Source: Nitrosopumilus sp. UBA526 (lineage in GTDB: Archaea; Thermoproteota; Nitrososphaeria; Nitrososphaerales; Nitrosopumilaceae). From it: a DNA stretch of 11,879 nucleotides. Shown in pieces: positions 6,072 to 11,306 of the stretch (position 1 is its first letter; each line of letters starts with the position of its first letter). Under the pieces are notes generated by a model that saw nothing but the letters and a program-made list of their open reading frames with translations, was not told the origin of the DNA and searched no databases. The stretch is from assembly GCA_002506665.1 (NCBI GenBank), contig DAXZ01000013.1, forward strand, positions 4,793-16,671. Reading direction: 5' to 3'. The translations under genes and the position numbers were made by a program.

Positions 6072-6212
6072 ATGACATGTAACACCATAGTGTTGAATTC
6101 AAAAAGAGATCCAACAGAACTATGTTCATGTAAATGCCATCTCGGCGGTGCCGTTAGCTGTCCGAGCTGCAAGGACAAACATGATACAGTCTGCTGTGAT
6201 TGCAAAGACTAG
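6072..6212 (+). CDS. 46-residue Cys-rich, metallothionein-like protein
   Basis: A short gene that simple length cut-offs would miss. It has nine cysteines and two histidines in 46 residues: Cys3, then CSCKCH (18-23), CPSC (30-33), His37 and CCDC (41-44). The mix of CxCxC, CxxC and CCxC spacings, with no hydrophobic core and many Lys/Asp/Ser, resembles metallothioneins or a compact zinc-binding protein, so binding of Zn(II), Cu(I) or another soft metal is inferred. The frame is open from 6042 after an in-frame TAG, and ATG 6072 is the first ATG. However, an AAATATT element at 6063-6068 sits 24-27 bp before GTG 6090 and TTG 6093, so a 39-40-residue form that keeps all C-terminal cysteines except Cys3 is possible. 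The stop codon is shared with a 12-bp palindrome at the convergent junction. Confidence 0.65.
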   Translation: MTCNTIVLNSKRDPTELCSCKCHLGGAVSCPSCKDKHDTVCCDCKD

Positions 6213-6221
6213 ATGCATCTA
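6210..6221. repeat. 12-bp perfect palindrome containing both convergent stop codons
   Basis: TAGATGCATCTA is its own reverse complement. Its first three bases are the TAG of the Cys-rich gene, and its last three read on the other strand are the TAG of the coiled-coil gene. It could be coincidence of tight packing or a bidirectional signal. Confidence 0.6.
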
Positions 6222-6680
6222 CTTTGTTCTCTTAGAAGCTAGTGTCTTAAAGTTGGCAAGCTCAGTCTTTAATGATTCTATCTGAACCAGAGTCTGAAGA
6301 TTAGCGATCTCTTGATTCAGTCTCTCAATCTCACTGTCTTTGAGTTTGACGGATTCTTTGACGCTGTCTAGTTCTAGCAACAGTTCATTCCGAACCTGTT
6401 TGATCTCTGAGGGATTCACCTGCGAGCCTGCAGGCTCAACTGTCTGTGCACTAGTCAAGCTTTTTTTTTCACTGTGCGGTGGAGCGTGATTATGCACATA
6501 ATCAGTACTTTTTTGTGAAATCCAACACATCAATACAAGAAACCATGTGATTGGAACTGCCATTGTGAAGATCAAATTCAGTATGGGCACAAAGTCAACA
6601 AAGTATAGCCAGAGTCCAGTCAATACTGTTGCAAAAACTCCGGTCACTAGCGTAGCTAAATGGTTGCCAAAGTAGCCCAT
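6219..6680 (-). CDS. membrane protein with two helices and a C-terminal coiled coil
   Basis: A 153-residue protein. Two hydrophobic segments (about residues 8-28 and 33-53) form a membrane hairpin at the N-terminus. A His-rich linker (VHNHAPPHS, 62-70) follows, then a flexible Ser/Thr/Pro segment, then a charged heptad-like coiled coil (about 92-148) ending in basic residues. It probably anchors a cytoplasmic oligomerisation rod; no enzyme domain is present and function is unknown. The histidine cluster might bind metal. ATG 6680 is supported by a TTATAAAT box 25 bp upstream. It lies downstream of the small HTH gene but is separated from it by a T-rich terminator and its own promoter. Two-helix plus coiled-coil proteins are diverse, so no family is claimed. 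Confidence 0.75.
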   Translation of the reverse strand: MGYFGNHLATLVTGVFATVLTGLWLYFVDFVPILNLIFTMAVPITWFLVLMCWISQKSTDYVHNHAPPHSEKKSLTSAQTVEPAGSQVNPSEIKQVRNELLLELDSVKESVKLKDSEIERLNQEIANLQTLVQIESLKTELANFKTLASKRTK

Positions 6681-6700
6681 AACTATCCAAAAATTCCATT

Positions 6701-6710
6701 ATTTATAACA
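6701..6710 (-). promoter_or_regulatory. TATA box of the coiled-coil membrane protein gene
   Basis: Minus-strand TGTTATAAAT is centred about 25 bp before ATG 6680. Confidence 0.55.
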
Positions 6711-6753
6711 GTAATGCTAGCTTTTAGAAAATAGATCACCGGCATACCCATAA

Positions 6754-6770
6754 ATTAAAAAGAAAAAAAG
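6754..6770 (-). terminator. T-rich terminator of the small HTH gene
   Basis: On the minus strand a run of seven T, then C, then five T begins nine bases after the TAA stop of the HTH gene. Long T tracts are the main intrinsic termination signal in archaea. It separates the HTH gene from the downstream coiled-coil gene. Confidence 0.6.
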
Positions 6771-6778
6771 AGTCGAGT

Positions 6779-7003
6779 TTATTCGTCTTCTTCAGGAACA
6801 TCCTTTGTGCCTGACTGTAAGATTATGATTTTCTGCAACAGTTCATTCCTCAGGTCTCCTGCAACCCTTCTCACCGTTGGCCTTGGAACGCCTAGCTCAT
6901 CGACTACTCTGGTGTAAATATCTTTCTTGTCAGTTACTCCGCTGTCAAGACAAGAATTAATTGCTTCTTTAATCACTGTGCTTTGATTTACACGGTTCAA
7001 CAA
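6779..7003 (-). CDS. small helix-turn-helix protein
   Basis: A 74-residue protein that appears to be one HTH domain. Residues about 9-20 (IKEAINSCLDSG) form helix 1, then KKDIYTRVVDELG and PRPTVRRVAGDLRNELL give the helix-turn-recognition helix pattern, with a basic RPTVRR segment suited to DNA contact. It ends in an acidic tail (EEDE). It probably binds DNA as a small regulator or chromatin-associated protein; targets are unknown. No ATG exists at the N-terminus; TTG 7003 or TTG 7000 is the start. A strong minus-strand TATA box (CTTATATAG) is centred 24 and 27 bp upstream of these. It is a monocistronic unit with a T-rich terminator. Confidence 0.75.
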   Translation of the reverse strand: MLNRVNQSTVIKEAINSCLDSGVTDKKDIYTRVVDELGVPRPTVRRVAGDLRNELLQKIIILQSGTKDVPEEDE

Positions 7004-7020
7004 ATTCTAAATTTTATTTG

Positions 7021-7031
7021 TTCTATATAAG
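7021..7031 (-). promoter_or_regulatory. TATA box of the small HTH gene
   Basis: Minus-strand CTTATATAGAA is one of the best TATA matches in the window. Its spacing supports a TTG start at 7003 or 7000. Confidence 0.6.
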
Positions 7032-7213
7032 ACTATAACTTTGGAATCTCAAAATCATCATATCCAACTAACCAAGACCATACACACAAATAAAAAATAA
7101 AACCTTGCCAGATCTAAAAACTCACTGGCAAAACGTTACCAGTCTTTATGGATTTTTCAATGTTGATAAAATATCTACGAAATTTTTTTCCACCAAGTTA
7201 TCTCCACAAAAGA

Positions 7214-7223
7214 CTATTAAGAC
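7214..7223 (+). promoter_or_regulatory. TATA-like box of the cyclophilin gene
   Basis: CTATTAAGAC is centred 26 bp before TTG 7244. Apart from this element and the HTH promoter, the 240-bp divergent spacer (7004-7243) shows no convincing gene; an 18-codon minus-strand frame in it is discussed under findings. Confidence 0.45.
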
Positions 7224-7243
7224 GTATCTTCGGATTCTACACA

Positions 7244-7720
7244 TTGGCTACTGTAAATATAAAGACCAATCTAGGAATGATCTCATTTAAACTCATGCCA
7301 GAACTGGCTCCAGAGACTGTAAGAAACTTTGAAAAACTGGCCAGAGATGGATTTTATGATGAAACCCTCTTCCACAGGGTCATACCTGGGTTTATGATTC
7401 AGGGCGGCGATCCTAACACAAAGACAGACAACAAGTCCTCTTGGGGGTCAGGAGGCCCTGGGTACAGCATCAAGGCTGAATTTAGCTCACGATCTCATCA
7501 GCGAGGCATAGTATCTATGGCTAGATCACAGGATCCAGACAGTGCAGGATCCCAGTTCTTTGTTGTTACCTCTGACAGTACGTTTCTGGACAGGCAGTAT
7601 ACGGTCTTTGGTGAGGTGACAGCAGGAATGGATGTTGCAGACAAGATTGTCAACCTAGAAAGAGATGGAAATGACTGCCCGTTGACAAAGGTACAGATGA
7701 TTCATGTTACTGTGGAATAA
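7244..7720 (+). CDS. peptidyl-prolyl cis-trans isomerase, cyclophilin type
   Basis: A 158-residue single-domain cyclophilin that catalyses proline cis-trans isomerisation. The active-site block FHRVIPGFMIQGGD (43-56) contains the catalytic Arg45, Phe50 and Gln53; SMAR (91-94) and GSQFFV (102-107) complete the pocket. The tryptophan used for cyclosporin binding in human CypA is Phe114, and the CypA His126 position is Tyr119, as in many prokaryotic forms. The frame stays open upstream to ATG 7148, but TTG 7244 is selected because it places ATVNIKTNLG at the usual cyclophilin N-terminus and lies 26 bp after a TATA-like element. No signal peptide is present with this start, so it should be cytoplasmic. 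The next gene starts on the base after its stop, so the two are probably co-transcribed. Confidence 0.92.
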   Translation: MATVNIKTNLGMISFKLMPELAPETVRNFEKLARDGFYDETLFHRVIPGFMIQGGDPNTKTDNKSSWGSGGPGYSIKAEFSSRSHQRGIVSMARSQDPDSAGSQFFVVTSDSTFLDRQYTVFGEVTAGMDVADKIVNLERDGNDCPLTKVQMIHVTVE

Positions 7721-8611
7721 ATGAACCCAAAAATTATTCCCTGCCTTTTGGCGTTGTTGCTTATACTAGTTGTACCCCAAGTATATGCCCAGTATGACGG
7801 ATCGGCCATTCAAAAGTCAGTGCGGGTTATGATGGATGATGAGGGAAACGTAGAGGTTGTACACCACATAAGAGAATCTTCTCACAAAGTCCTACTGAGA
7901 TTTATAGACGGCACCGTCTCTGATCTGGAATTTATTGACAGGTTTGGAGGCCGTGAGTCAGTGGACGTTGAAAAAGATGCCAAACACATTATCTTCTTGC
8001 CAAACGAAGGGGAGATGTTTGTAAGGTATGATCTAGGTGACGCACTAGTCCTAAAGGGCAACATCTGGACACTGAACTTTAGATATCTCCAGACAACGAC
8101 CTTTGTTTTTCCAGACCAAGTAAAACTCTTGTTTGCAAACGAGAGACCCGTCTTCTTAGAAAGCAAGAATGCCTTTAGGTGTCATGGATGCCAGCTGATT
8201 CTAGAGTACACTATTGATGAGCCAAGAAAATCAGTATATGCCACATGGGAAGATAGAACATTTCCAGTTGAGATAATGACATTTGCAGACATAGAGAACT
8301 TTGGGTTTAGCCAGCCCGGAAGACAGCTCCACTTTCAGGTAAATGACAAGGATCAGTTTGTTACCGTCGTAATTCCCATAGAGCTGCTAGGTGGTCCATA
8401 CACAGTATCCCTCAACGACGAAAAGATACTCTTTCATGAATATATCAACAACGGAACACATGTCTGGATTAATACAAAACCTGATGCTGCCGGAGAAGTA
8501 GTGATTATGGGCACCTCAGTCATTCCTGAATTTCCAATCATGGCTCCACTAGCAATTGGTTTTCTAATTCTCTTGGTGGTTCCATTGTTAAGAAAGACTA
8601 GTCTCCACTAG
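7721..8611 (+). CDS. exported, C-terminally anchored surface protein with PEF-type tail
   Basis: A 296-residue extracytoplasmic protein of unknown function. It has a signal peptide (basic MNPK, hydrophobic 5-19, probable cleavage after VYA at 21-23), a long beta-rich ectodomain (about 30-265) with a CHGC motif (154-157) that may form a disulfide or bind metal, and a C-terminal tail with IPEFP (268-272), a hydrophobic helix (about 273-290) and a short basic end (RK). That tripartite tail resembles archaeal PEF-type sorting/anchor signals, so surface attachment, possibly processed, is inferred. ATG 7721 directly follows the cyclophilin stop, implying co-transcription, although cyclophilin is cytoplasmic and a joint role is speculative. 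The 3' end overlaps a convergent small Cys-containing gene by 14 bp. Confidence 0.8.
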   Translation: MNPKIIPCLLALLLILVVPQVYAQYDGSAIQKSVRVMMDDEGNVEVVHHIRESSHKVLLRFIDGTVSDLEFIDRFGGRESVDVEKDAKHIIFLPNEGEMFVRYDLGDALVLKGNIWTLNFRYLQTTTFVFPDQVKLLFANERPVFLESKNAFRCHGCQLILEYTIDEPRKSVYATWEDRTFPVEIMTFADIENFGFSQPGRQLHFQVNDKDQFVTVVIPIELLGGPYTVSLNDEKILFHEYINNGTHVWINTKPDAAGEVVIMGTSVIPEFPIMAPLAIGFLILLVVPLLRKTSLH

Positions 8612-8753
8612 ACCCACAAGAACAAAAACCATACTCGTCAATACGGACATTACAGACAGCGCACTTTTCTCCATAATTTACCTCCCACGGCTCTTTTCCA
8701 AAGAGCTTGAAATGATCATCGATCTCGACGGGTATCTCTCTCTTCTTTTCCAA
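8598..8753 (-). CDS. 51-residue zinc-binding-like small protein
   Basis: A short gene reading from TTG 8753 to TAG. The protein begins MEKKREIPVEIDDHF, continues with KLFGKEPWEV and ends in a compact Cys cluster: CAVC (31-34), then CSCG (44-47), a CxxC-x9-CxC arrangement suited to one zinc ion. An in-frame TGA lies just upstream of the TTG, so the TTG is the only good start, and a minus-strand TATA box GTATGTATAG sits about 26 bp before it. The gene fills what would otherwise be an empty 140-bp stretch and overlaps the end of the anchored surface protein gene by 14 bp. The function is unknown; small zinc-ribbon-like proteins often mediate protein or nucleic acid contacts. Confidence 0.65.
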   Translation of the reverse strand: MEKKREIPVEIDDHFKLFGKEPWEVNYGEKCAVCNVRIDEYGFCSCGSSGD

Positions 8754-8756
8754 TGG

Positions 8757-8783
8757 TTTGTATAATCACCTTCATCTATACAT
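8757..8783. promoter_or_regulatory. interleaved divergent TATA elements between two Cys-rich genes
   Basis: Only 44 bp separate the starts at 8753 (minus) and 8798 (plus). Minus-strand GTATGTATAG (8775-8784) is about 26 bp before TTG 8753. Plus-strand TTTGTATAATC (8757-8767) could serve the plus gene with a leader of roughly ten bases. Each promoter therefore lies inside the other gene's initiation region. Confidence 0.4.
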
Positions 8784-8797
8784 ACATTATCAAACCC

Positions 8798-8992
8798 ATG
8801 AAGATAGAATGCAGTTGCCACTGCATGCGATGCAAAGGCACTGACCTAGAATCAAGGAGAACCGGCAACACTGAGGGGAATGGATATTTTGATATGCATC
8901 ATATGTGTAAAGAATGCAACGCACATTTTGATCATCTAGACGGAGAGATCTTTTCTGTGTGTGATTATACTACTAGTTCCTGGGCAAAATAG
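8798..8992 (+). CDS. 64-residue Cys-rich zinc-ribbon-like protein
   Basis: A small soluble protein with CSCHCMRC (5-12) at the N-terminus and MCKEC (35-39) later, plus neighbouring His33, His34, His43 and His46. CMRC and CKEC spaced about 24 residues apart, with the pattern RCKGTDLESRRTG...KECNAHF, resemble the two knuckles of a zinc ribbon; the extra Cys5 and Cys7 form a CxCxCxxC group that could bind a second metal. The frame extends to 8753, but ATG 8798 is preferred: the extra 15 residues are hydrophobic and unlike the rest, and they overlap the divergent promoter. The 3' end overlaps the convergent gene by 28 bp. No specific family or function was recognised. Confidence 0.7.
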   Translation: MKIECSCHCMRCKGTDLESRRTGNTEGNGYFDMHHMCKECNAHFDHLDGEIFSVCDYTTSSWAK

Positions 8993-9420
8993 TGCGCACG
9001 GTTGTCTCTAGAGTCCTTCATAATCTCTCTGCTTGAGGCCATCTTTGCCAAGGTCTTTGATACATCTAGCGGACTTGCAGTCCAGCCATACTCTCGAAGC
9101 TGTTCAACTGTCTCTGTAACTGTCCTGGGGGAATCAAAGAACCTGCTTGTCTCCAAAATTCTCAACTTTGACTTTATCTCATTACCTGCAATGTGTTTTG
9201 GCTCACTAAACTCTGGCTCGTATACTTCGACATCATCTAGATGTCCTAGGGCGGTTTCGGCGGTCTGGGCAGTAGCACCATATACTATCTTTGCCTGGTT
9301 CTCTGGCAGATGATTAGAGATATCATCAATTACCTGACCTAGCGTCTGATTATCAATGTAGAAATCCCTGGAATCTACCTCGATCTCGTTTTCCCCAACC
9401 TTGAGCTTTATCCTAGCCAA
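8965..9420 (-). CDS. hypothetical protein with probable C-terminal winged helix
   Basis: A 151-residue protein of two parts. The N-terminal region (1-60) starts with beta strands (ARIKLKVGENEIEVDSRDFY) followed by a helix (LGQVIDDISNHL). After an acidic linker, the C-terminal region (about 85-148) has the helix pattern RILETSRFFD, TVTETVEQLREYGW, PLDVSKTLAKMASS and a basic wing-like end (EIMKDSRDNRAHYFAQ), resembling a winged HTH. Nucleic-acid binding is inferred, not shown. The frame opens at TTG 9438, but TTG 9420 is chosen because a TATA-like ATAAATC is 27 bp upstream of it and the beta strand starts there. Its 3' end overlaps the Cys-rich gene at 8798-8992 by 28 bp. Confidence 0.75.
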   Translation of the reverse strand: MARIKLKVGENEIEVDSRDFYIDNQTLGQVIDDISNHLPENQAKIVYGATAQTAETALGHLDDVEVYEPEFSEPKHIAGNEIKSKLRILETSRFFDSPRTVTETVEQLREYGWTASPLDVSKTLAKMASSREIMKDSRDNRAHYFAQELVV

Positions 9421-9440
9421 TGATAAACAATCAAACAATC

Positions 9441-9531
9441 TTGATTTATTCTGTTAGCTCTAATGAGCTTTAAGATTAGATCAAAACTTTTACACAACTT
9501 ATTTGGATTTTTTTTCTTTTTGGTTAAAATG
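9441..9531. promoter_or_regulatory. divergent promoter region with poly-T tract
   Basis: Minus-strand ATAAATC (9443-9449) is 27 bp before TTG 9420. Plus-strand GGTTAAAATG (9522-9531) is 26 bp before ATG 9552. Between them lie a small hairpin AGCTC-TAAT-GAGCT (9456-9469) and a plus-strand T tract (eight T, C, five T, 9508-9521). No gene was found in this spacer. Confidence 0.5.
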
Positions 9532-9551
9532 CAAACTAGTAAAAACTAACC

Positions 9552-9998
9552 ATGAAACCCTCCAAAAAGGCAGGCATAATGGCCCTGTTTGTACTAGGCA
9601 TGAGCATCTTTGGATATTCACAATATGTCTCTGCCTCACAGATCGGGGTAAGTATCAGTCAGAGTGAGCTGTTAAACGAAGGAACGGAGGGCTCTGACTA
9701 TAACGTGGAACTGCAGTTTGAGAACCCCTCATTGCTGATATTGACGGCAGGAGAGACTGAATTTCTTGTACTCTCTGATGACGAGGTCATTGGACAGGGT
9801 ACCCTAGAACCATTTACTCTGTCACCGCTGGACAACAGTAATACAAAAGGAACCTTTCATACAGAAAGGAACTCAGATGATACACTAGGCTCTGTAAAGA
9901 TCTCAGGTGTGATAAAATATGACATCTGGATTACATCACTTGATGTTCCATTCGTATACTATCCTACAGATGAGCAGGCAAGAGAATTTATACATTAG
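9552..9998 (+). CDS. exported LEA14/WHy-like protein
   Basis: A 148-residue secreted or membrane-tethered protein. The N-terminus has a basic start (MKPSKK), a hydrophobic stretch (about 8-22) and a likely cleavage after SAS near residue 29. The mature part is one beta-sandwich-like domain: NVELQFENPSLLILTAGETE followed by VLSDDEVIGQGTL, PFTLSPLDNSNTKGTF and a closing strand SVKISGVIKYD. The pattern (strand ending in xNPxxL, then G, a polar turn and a repeat of the strand) fits the LEA_2/WHy (LEA14) fold, associated with desiccation or stress proteins; there is no catalytic motif. ATG 9552 is backed by a TATA box. PfkB follows 17 bp downstream but has its own TATA box inside this gene's end. 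Family assignment is moderately sure. Confidence 0.65.
   Translation: MKPSKKAGIMALFVLGMSIFGYSQYVSASQIGVSISQSELLNEGTEGSDYNVELQFENPSLLILTAGETEFLVLSDDEVIGQGTLEPFTLSPLDNSNTKGTFHTERNSDDTLGSVKISGVIKYDIWITSLDVPFVYYPTDEQAREFIH
9985..9994 (+). promoter_or_regulatory. TATA box of the pfkB-family gene inside the preceding gene
   Basis: AATTTATACA overlaps the last codons of the LEA14-like gene and is centred about 26 bp before ATG 10016, so the kinase can be transcribed on its own. Confidence 0.5.
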
Positions 9999-10015
9999 AA
10001 CTATCCTCCCATCAG

Positions 10016-10909
10016 ATGCTTACAGTCTTTGGTTCTGTTGCGTTAGATACCATCAGAACCCCAAAAAAGACATCAAGGAATATTCTAGGTGGCTCTGCTA
10101 CGTTTGCAGCCATCTCTGCAAGCAAGTTCGTAGATACGGGACTGATTGCAGTGGTAGGAGAAGACCTTCCTACAGCATATCATAAAATTCTATCAAAACA
10201 TCTTGACTTACAGGGACTCGCCATCAAAGACGGCAAAACATTTCGTTATGATGGAAGATATGATATGACACTAAGCAAGAGATCAACTCTAAAGACCCAA
10301 CTCAATGTACTCGACAGCTTTAAGGCCGTCGTACCTGAAGCCTATAAAAAATCCCAGTTTGTGTATCTTGCAAACAATGATCCAGAACAAAATATCCGAC
10401 TAGTCAAAGAGTTTGATCAAACAAAGTTCTCCATGTGCGATACCATGGATCTTTGGATATCTACAAAGCGTGATGCGGTAATCAAGATGATAAAGGCAGT
10501 AGATGCAGTTGTAATCAATGACGAGGAGGCCCGACTACTTACAAAAGAGCTCAATCTAGTGAGATGTGCAAAGAAGATTATGCAGTGGGGTGCACAATAT
10601 GTCATAATTAAGAAAGGCGAGCACGGATCCCTGATGTTTCATGAGGACATCATCTTTCCGACTGCGGCATTTCCTGTGGGCAACGTTCTAGACCCTACCG
10701 GGGCAGGTGACTCGTTTGCAGGTGCAATGATGGGATTTCTTGCAAGCAAAAAATCTACAAAAATATCTGATATCAAAAAGGCCCTAGTATATGGAAATGT
10801 CTTGGGGTCGTTTGCTGTAGAACAGTATGGATTAGACAGACTCGTAACGATCAAGAGTGGTGATATTGCAAGGCGTGTCAAGACCTTTGAGAAGATGATC
10901 CGTTTTTAA
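10016..10909 (+). CDS. PfkB/ribokinase-family carbohydrate or nucleoside kinase
   Basis: A 297-residue cytoplasmic kinase of the ribokinase superfamily. Landmarks are the first strand FGSVALDTI (5-13) with its substrate-contacting Asp, the GG hinge in NILGGSATFAA (22-32), NDEE (168-171, the NxxE metal motif), KKGEHGS (199-205) and the anion-hole/catalytic signature DPTGAGDSFAG (226-236) with the catalytic base Asp232. It should transfer a phosphate from ATP to a sugar, nucleoside or related alcohol; the substrate is not predictable. Length is normal. ATG 10016 is 17 bp after the LEA14-like stop and has its own TATA box. The stop codon runs into an A-rich stretch before the next promoter. No sugar-pathway neighbours help to define its role. 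Confidence 0.88.
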   Translation: MLTVFGSVALDTIRTPKKTSRNILGGSATFAAISASKFVDTGLIAVVGEDLPTAYHKILSKHLDLQGLAIKDGKTFRYDGRYDMTLSKRSTLKTQLNVLDSFKAVVPEAYKKSQFVYLANNDPEQNIRLVKEFDQTKFSMCDTMDLWISTKRDAVIKMIKAVDAVVINDEEARLLTKELNLVRCAKKIMQWGAQYVIIKKGEHGSLMFHEDIIFPTAAFPVGNVLDPTGAGDSFAGAMMGFLASKKSTKISDIKKALVYGNVLGSFAVEQYGLDRLVTIKSGDIARRVKTFEKMIRF

Positions 10910-10917
10910 AAAAAAAG

Positions 10918-10929
10918 ACTTAAGTTAAG
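10918..10929 (+). promoter_or_regulatory. TATA-like box of the dUTPase-like gene
   Basis: ACTTAAGTTAAG ends about 24 bp before TTG 10953. It is AT-rich and suitably placed, though a weaker match than others in the window. Confidence 0.4.
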
Positions 10930-10952
10930 TTGCATCTCAAACCAATTCATCA

Positions 10953-11306
10953 TTGTCACAAGAAACATCTGAAAGACAAGACAGGCTAGAGACAATCTTC
11001 AAGATGCAAAAAGGACTCACAGAGATGATGAATCTAGATAGGTATCCAAAAGACTCTGAAGGAAAGATCTCTGCACTGTGTACTGCCATCATGCATGAGG
11101 CTGTAGAGCTGCAGAGAACAACAAACTGGAAGTGGTGGAAGACACCAGTAGAGTTCAACGAGGCCGTAGCAAGGGAGGAACTAATCGATATTTGGCACTT
11201 TGTTGTGCAGGCATCCCTGGAACTAAAACTGACTCCTGATGATATCTTGCATGAGTATGGGAAAAAAAATGAGATTAACCGCCAAAGACAGCAAAACGGA
11301 TACTAG
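10953..11306 (+). CDS. all-alpha dUTPase/MazG-like NTP pyrophosphohydrolase
   Basis: A 117-residue helical protein of the all-alpha NTP pyrophosphohydrolase superfamily, most like the dimeric dUTPase_2 type. Metal-binding pairs are visible: HEAVEL with E49-x2-E52 and EELID with E76-x2-D79. Other family features are the opening LETIFKMQKGLTE, the WKWWK segment (59-63), DIWHFVVQASLEL (79-91) and the C-terminal KNEINRQRQQNGY. The likely reaction is dUTP to dUMP plus pyrophosphate, keeping uracil out of DNA; a broader house-cleaning activity on other nucleotides is possible. The start is TTG 10953, because the family's first helix would be cut if ATG 11004 were used. Its TAG overlaps the stop codon of the convergent MtrA-like gene in a shared CTAG. 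Confidence 0.82.
   Translation: MSQETSERQDRLETIFKMQKGLTEMMNLDRYPKDSEGKISALCTAIMHEAVELQRTTNWKWWKTPVEFNEAVAREELIDIWHFVVQASLELKLTPDDILHEYGKKNEINRQRQQNGY

Noticed and set aside
7148..7243. N-terminal extension of the cyclophilin from ATG 7148
   Set aside because: The 32 extra residues are basic and unlike cyclophilins; TTG 7244 matches the family N-terminus and has a TATA-like box 26 bp upstream.
7105..7290. Plus-strand 61-codon frame starting at TTG 7105
   Set aside because: It overlaps the cyclophilin start in another frame, has no family likeness and has no suitably placed promoter.
8753..8797. Fifteen-residue N-terminal extension of the 64-residue Cys-rich protein
   Set aside because: It would start inside the divergent gene's first codon and consists of hydrophobic residues unlike the rest; ATG 8798 is the better start.
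9508..9521. Poly-T tract as a plus-strand terminator
   Set aside because: No plus-strand gene ends nearby; it sits directly upstream of the LEA14-like TATA box and is more likely promoter-flanking AT-rich sequence.
9919..10185. 88-codon plus-strand frame bridging the LEA14-like and PfkB genes
   Set aside because: It overlaps two well-supported genes in another frame and has Cys/Tyr/Arg-rich noise composition.
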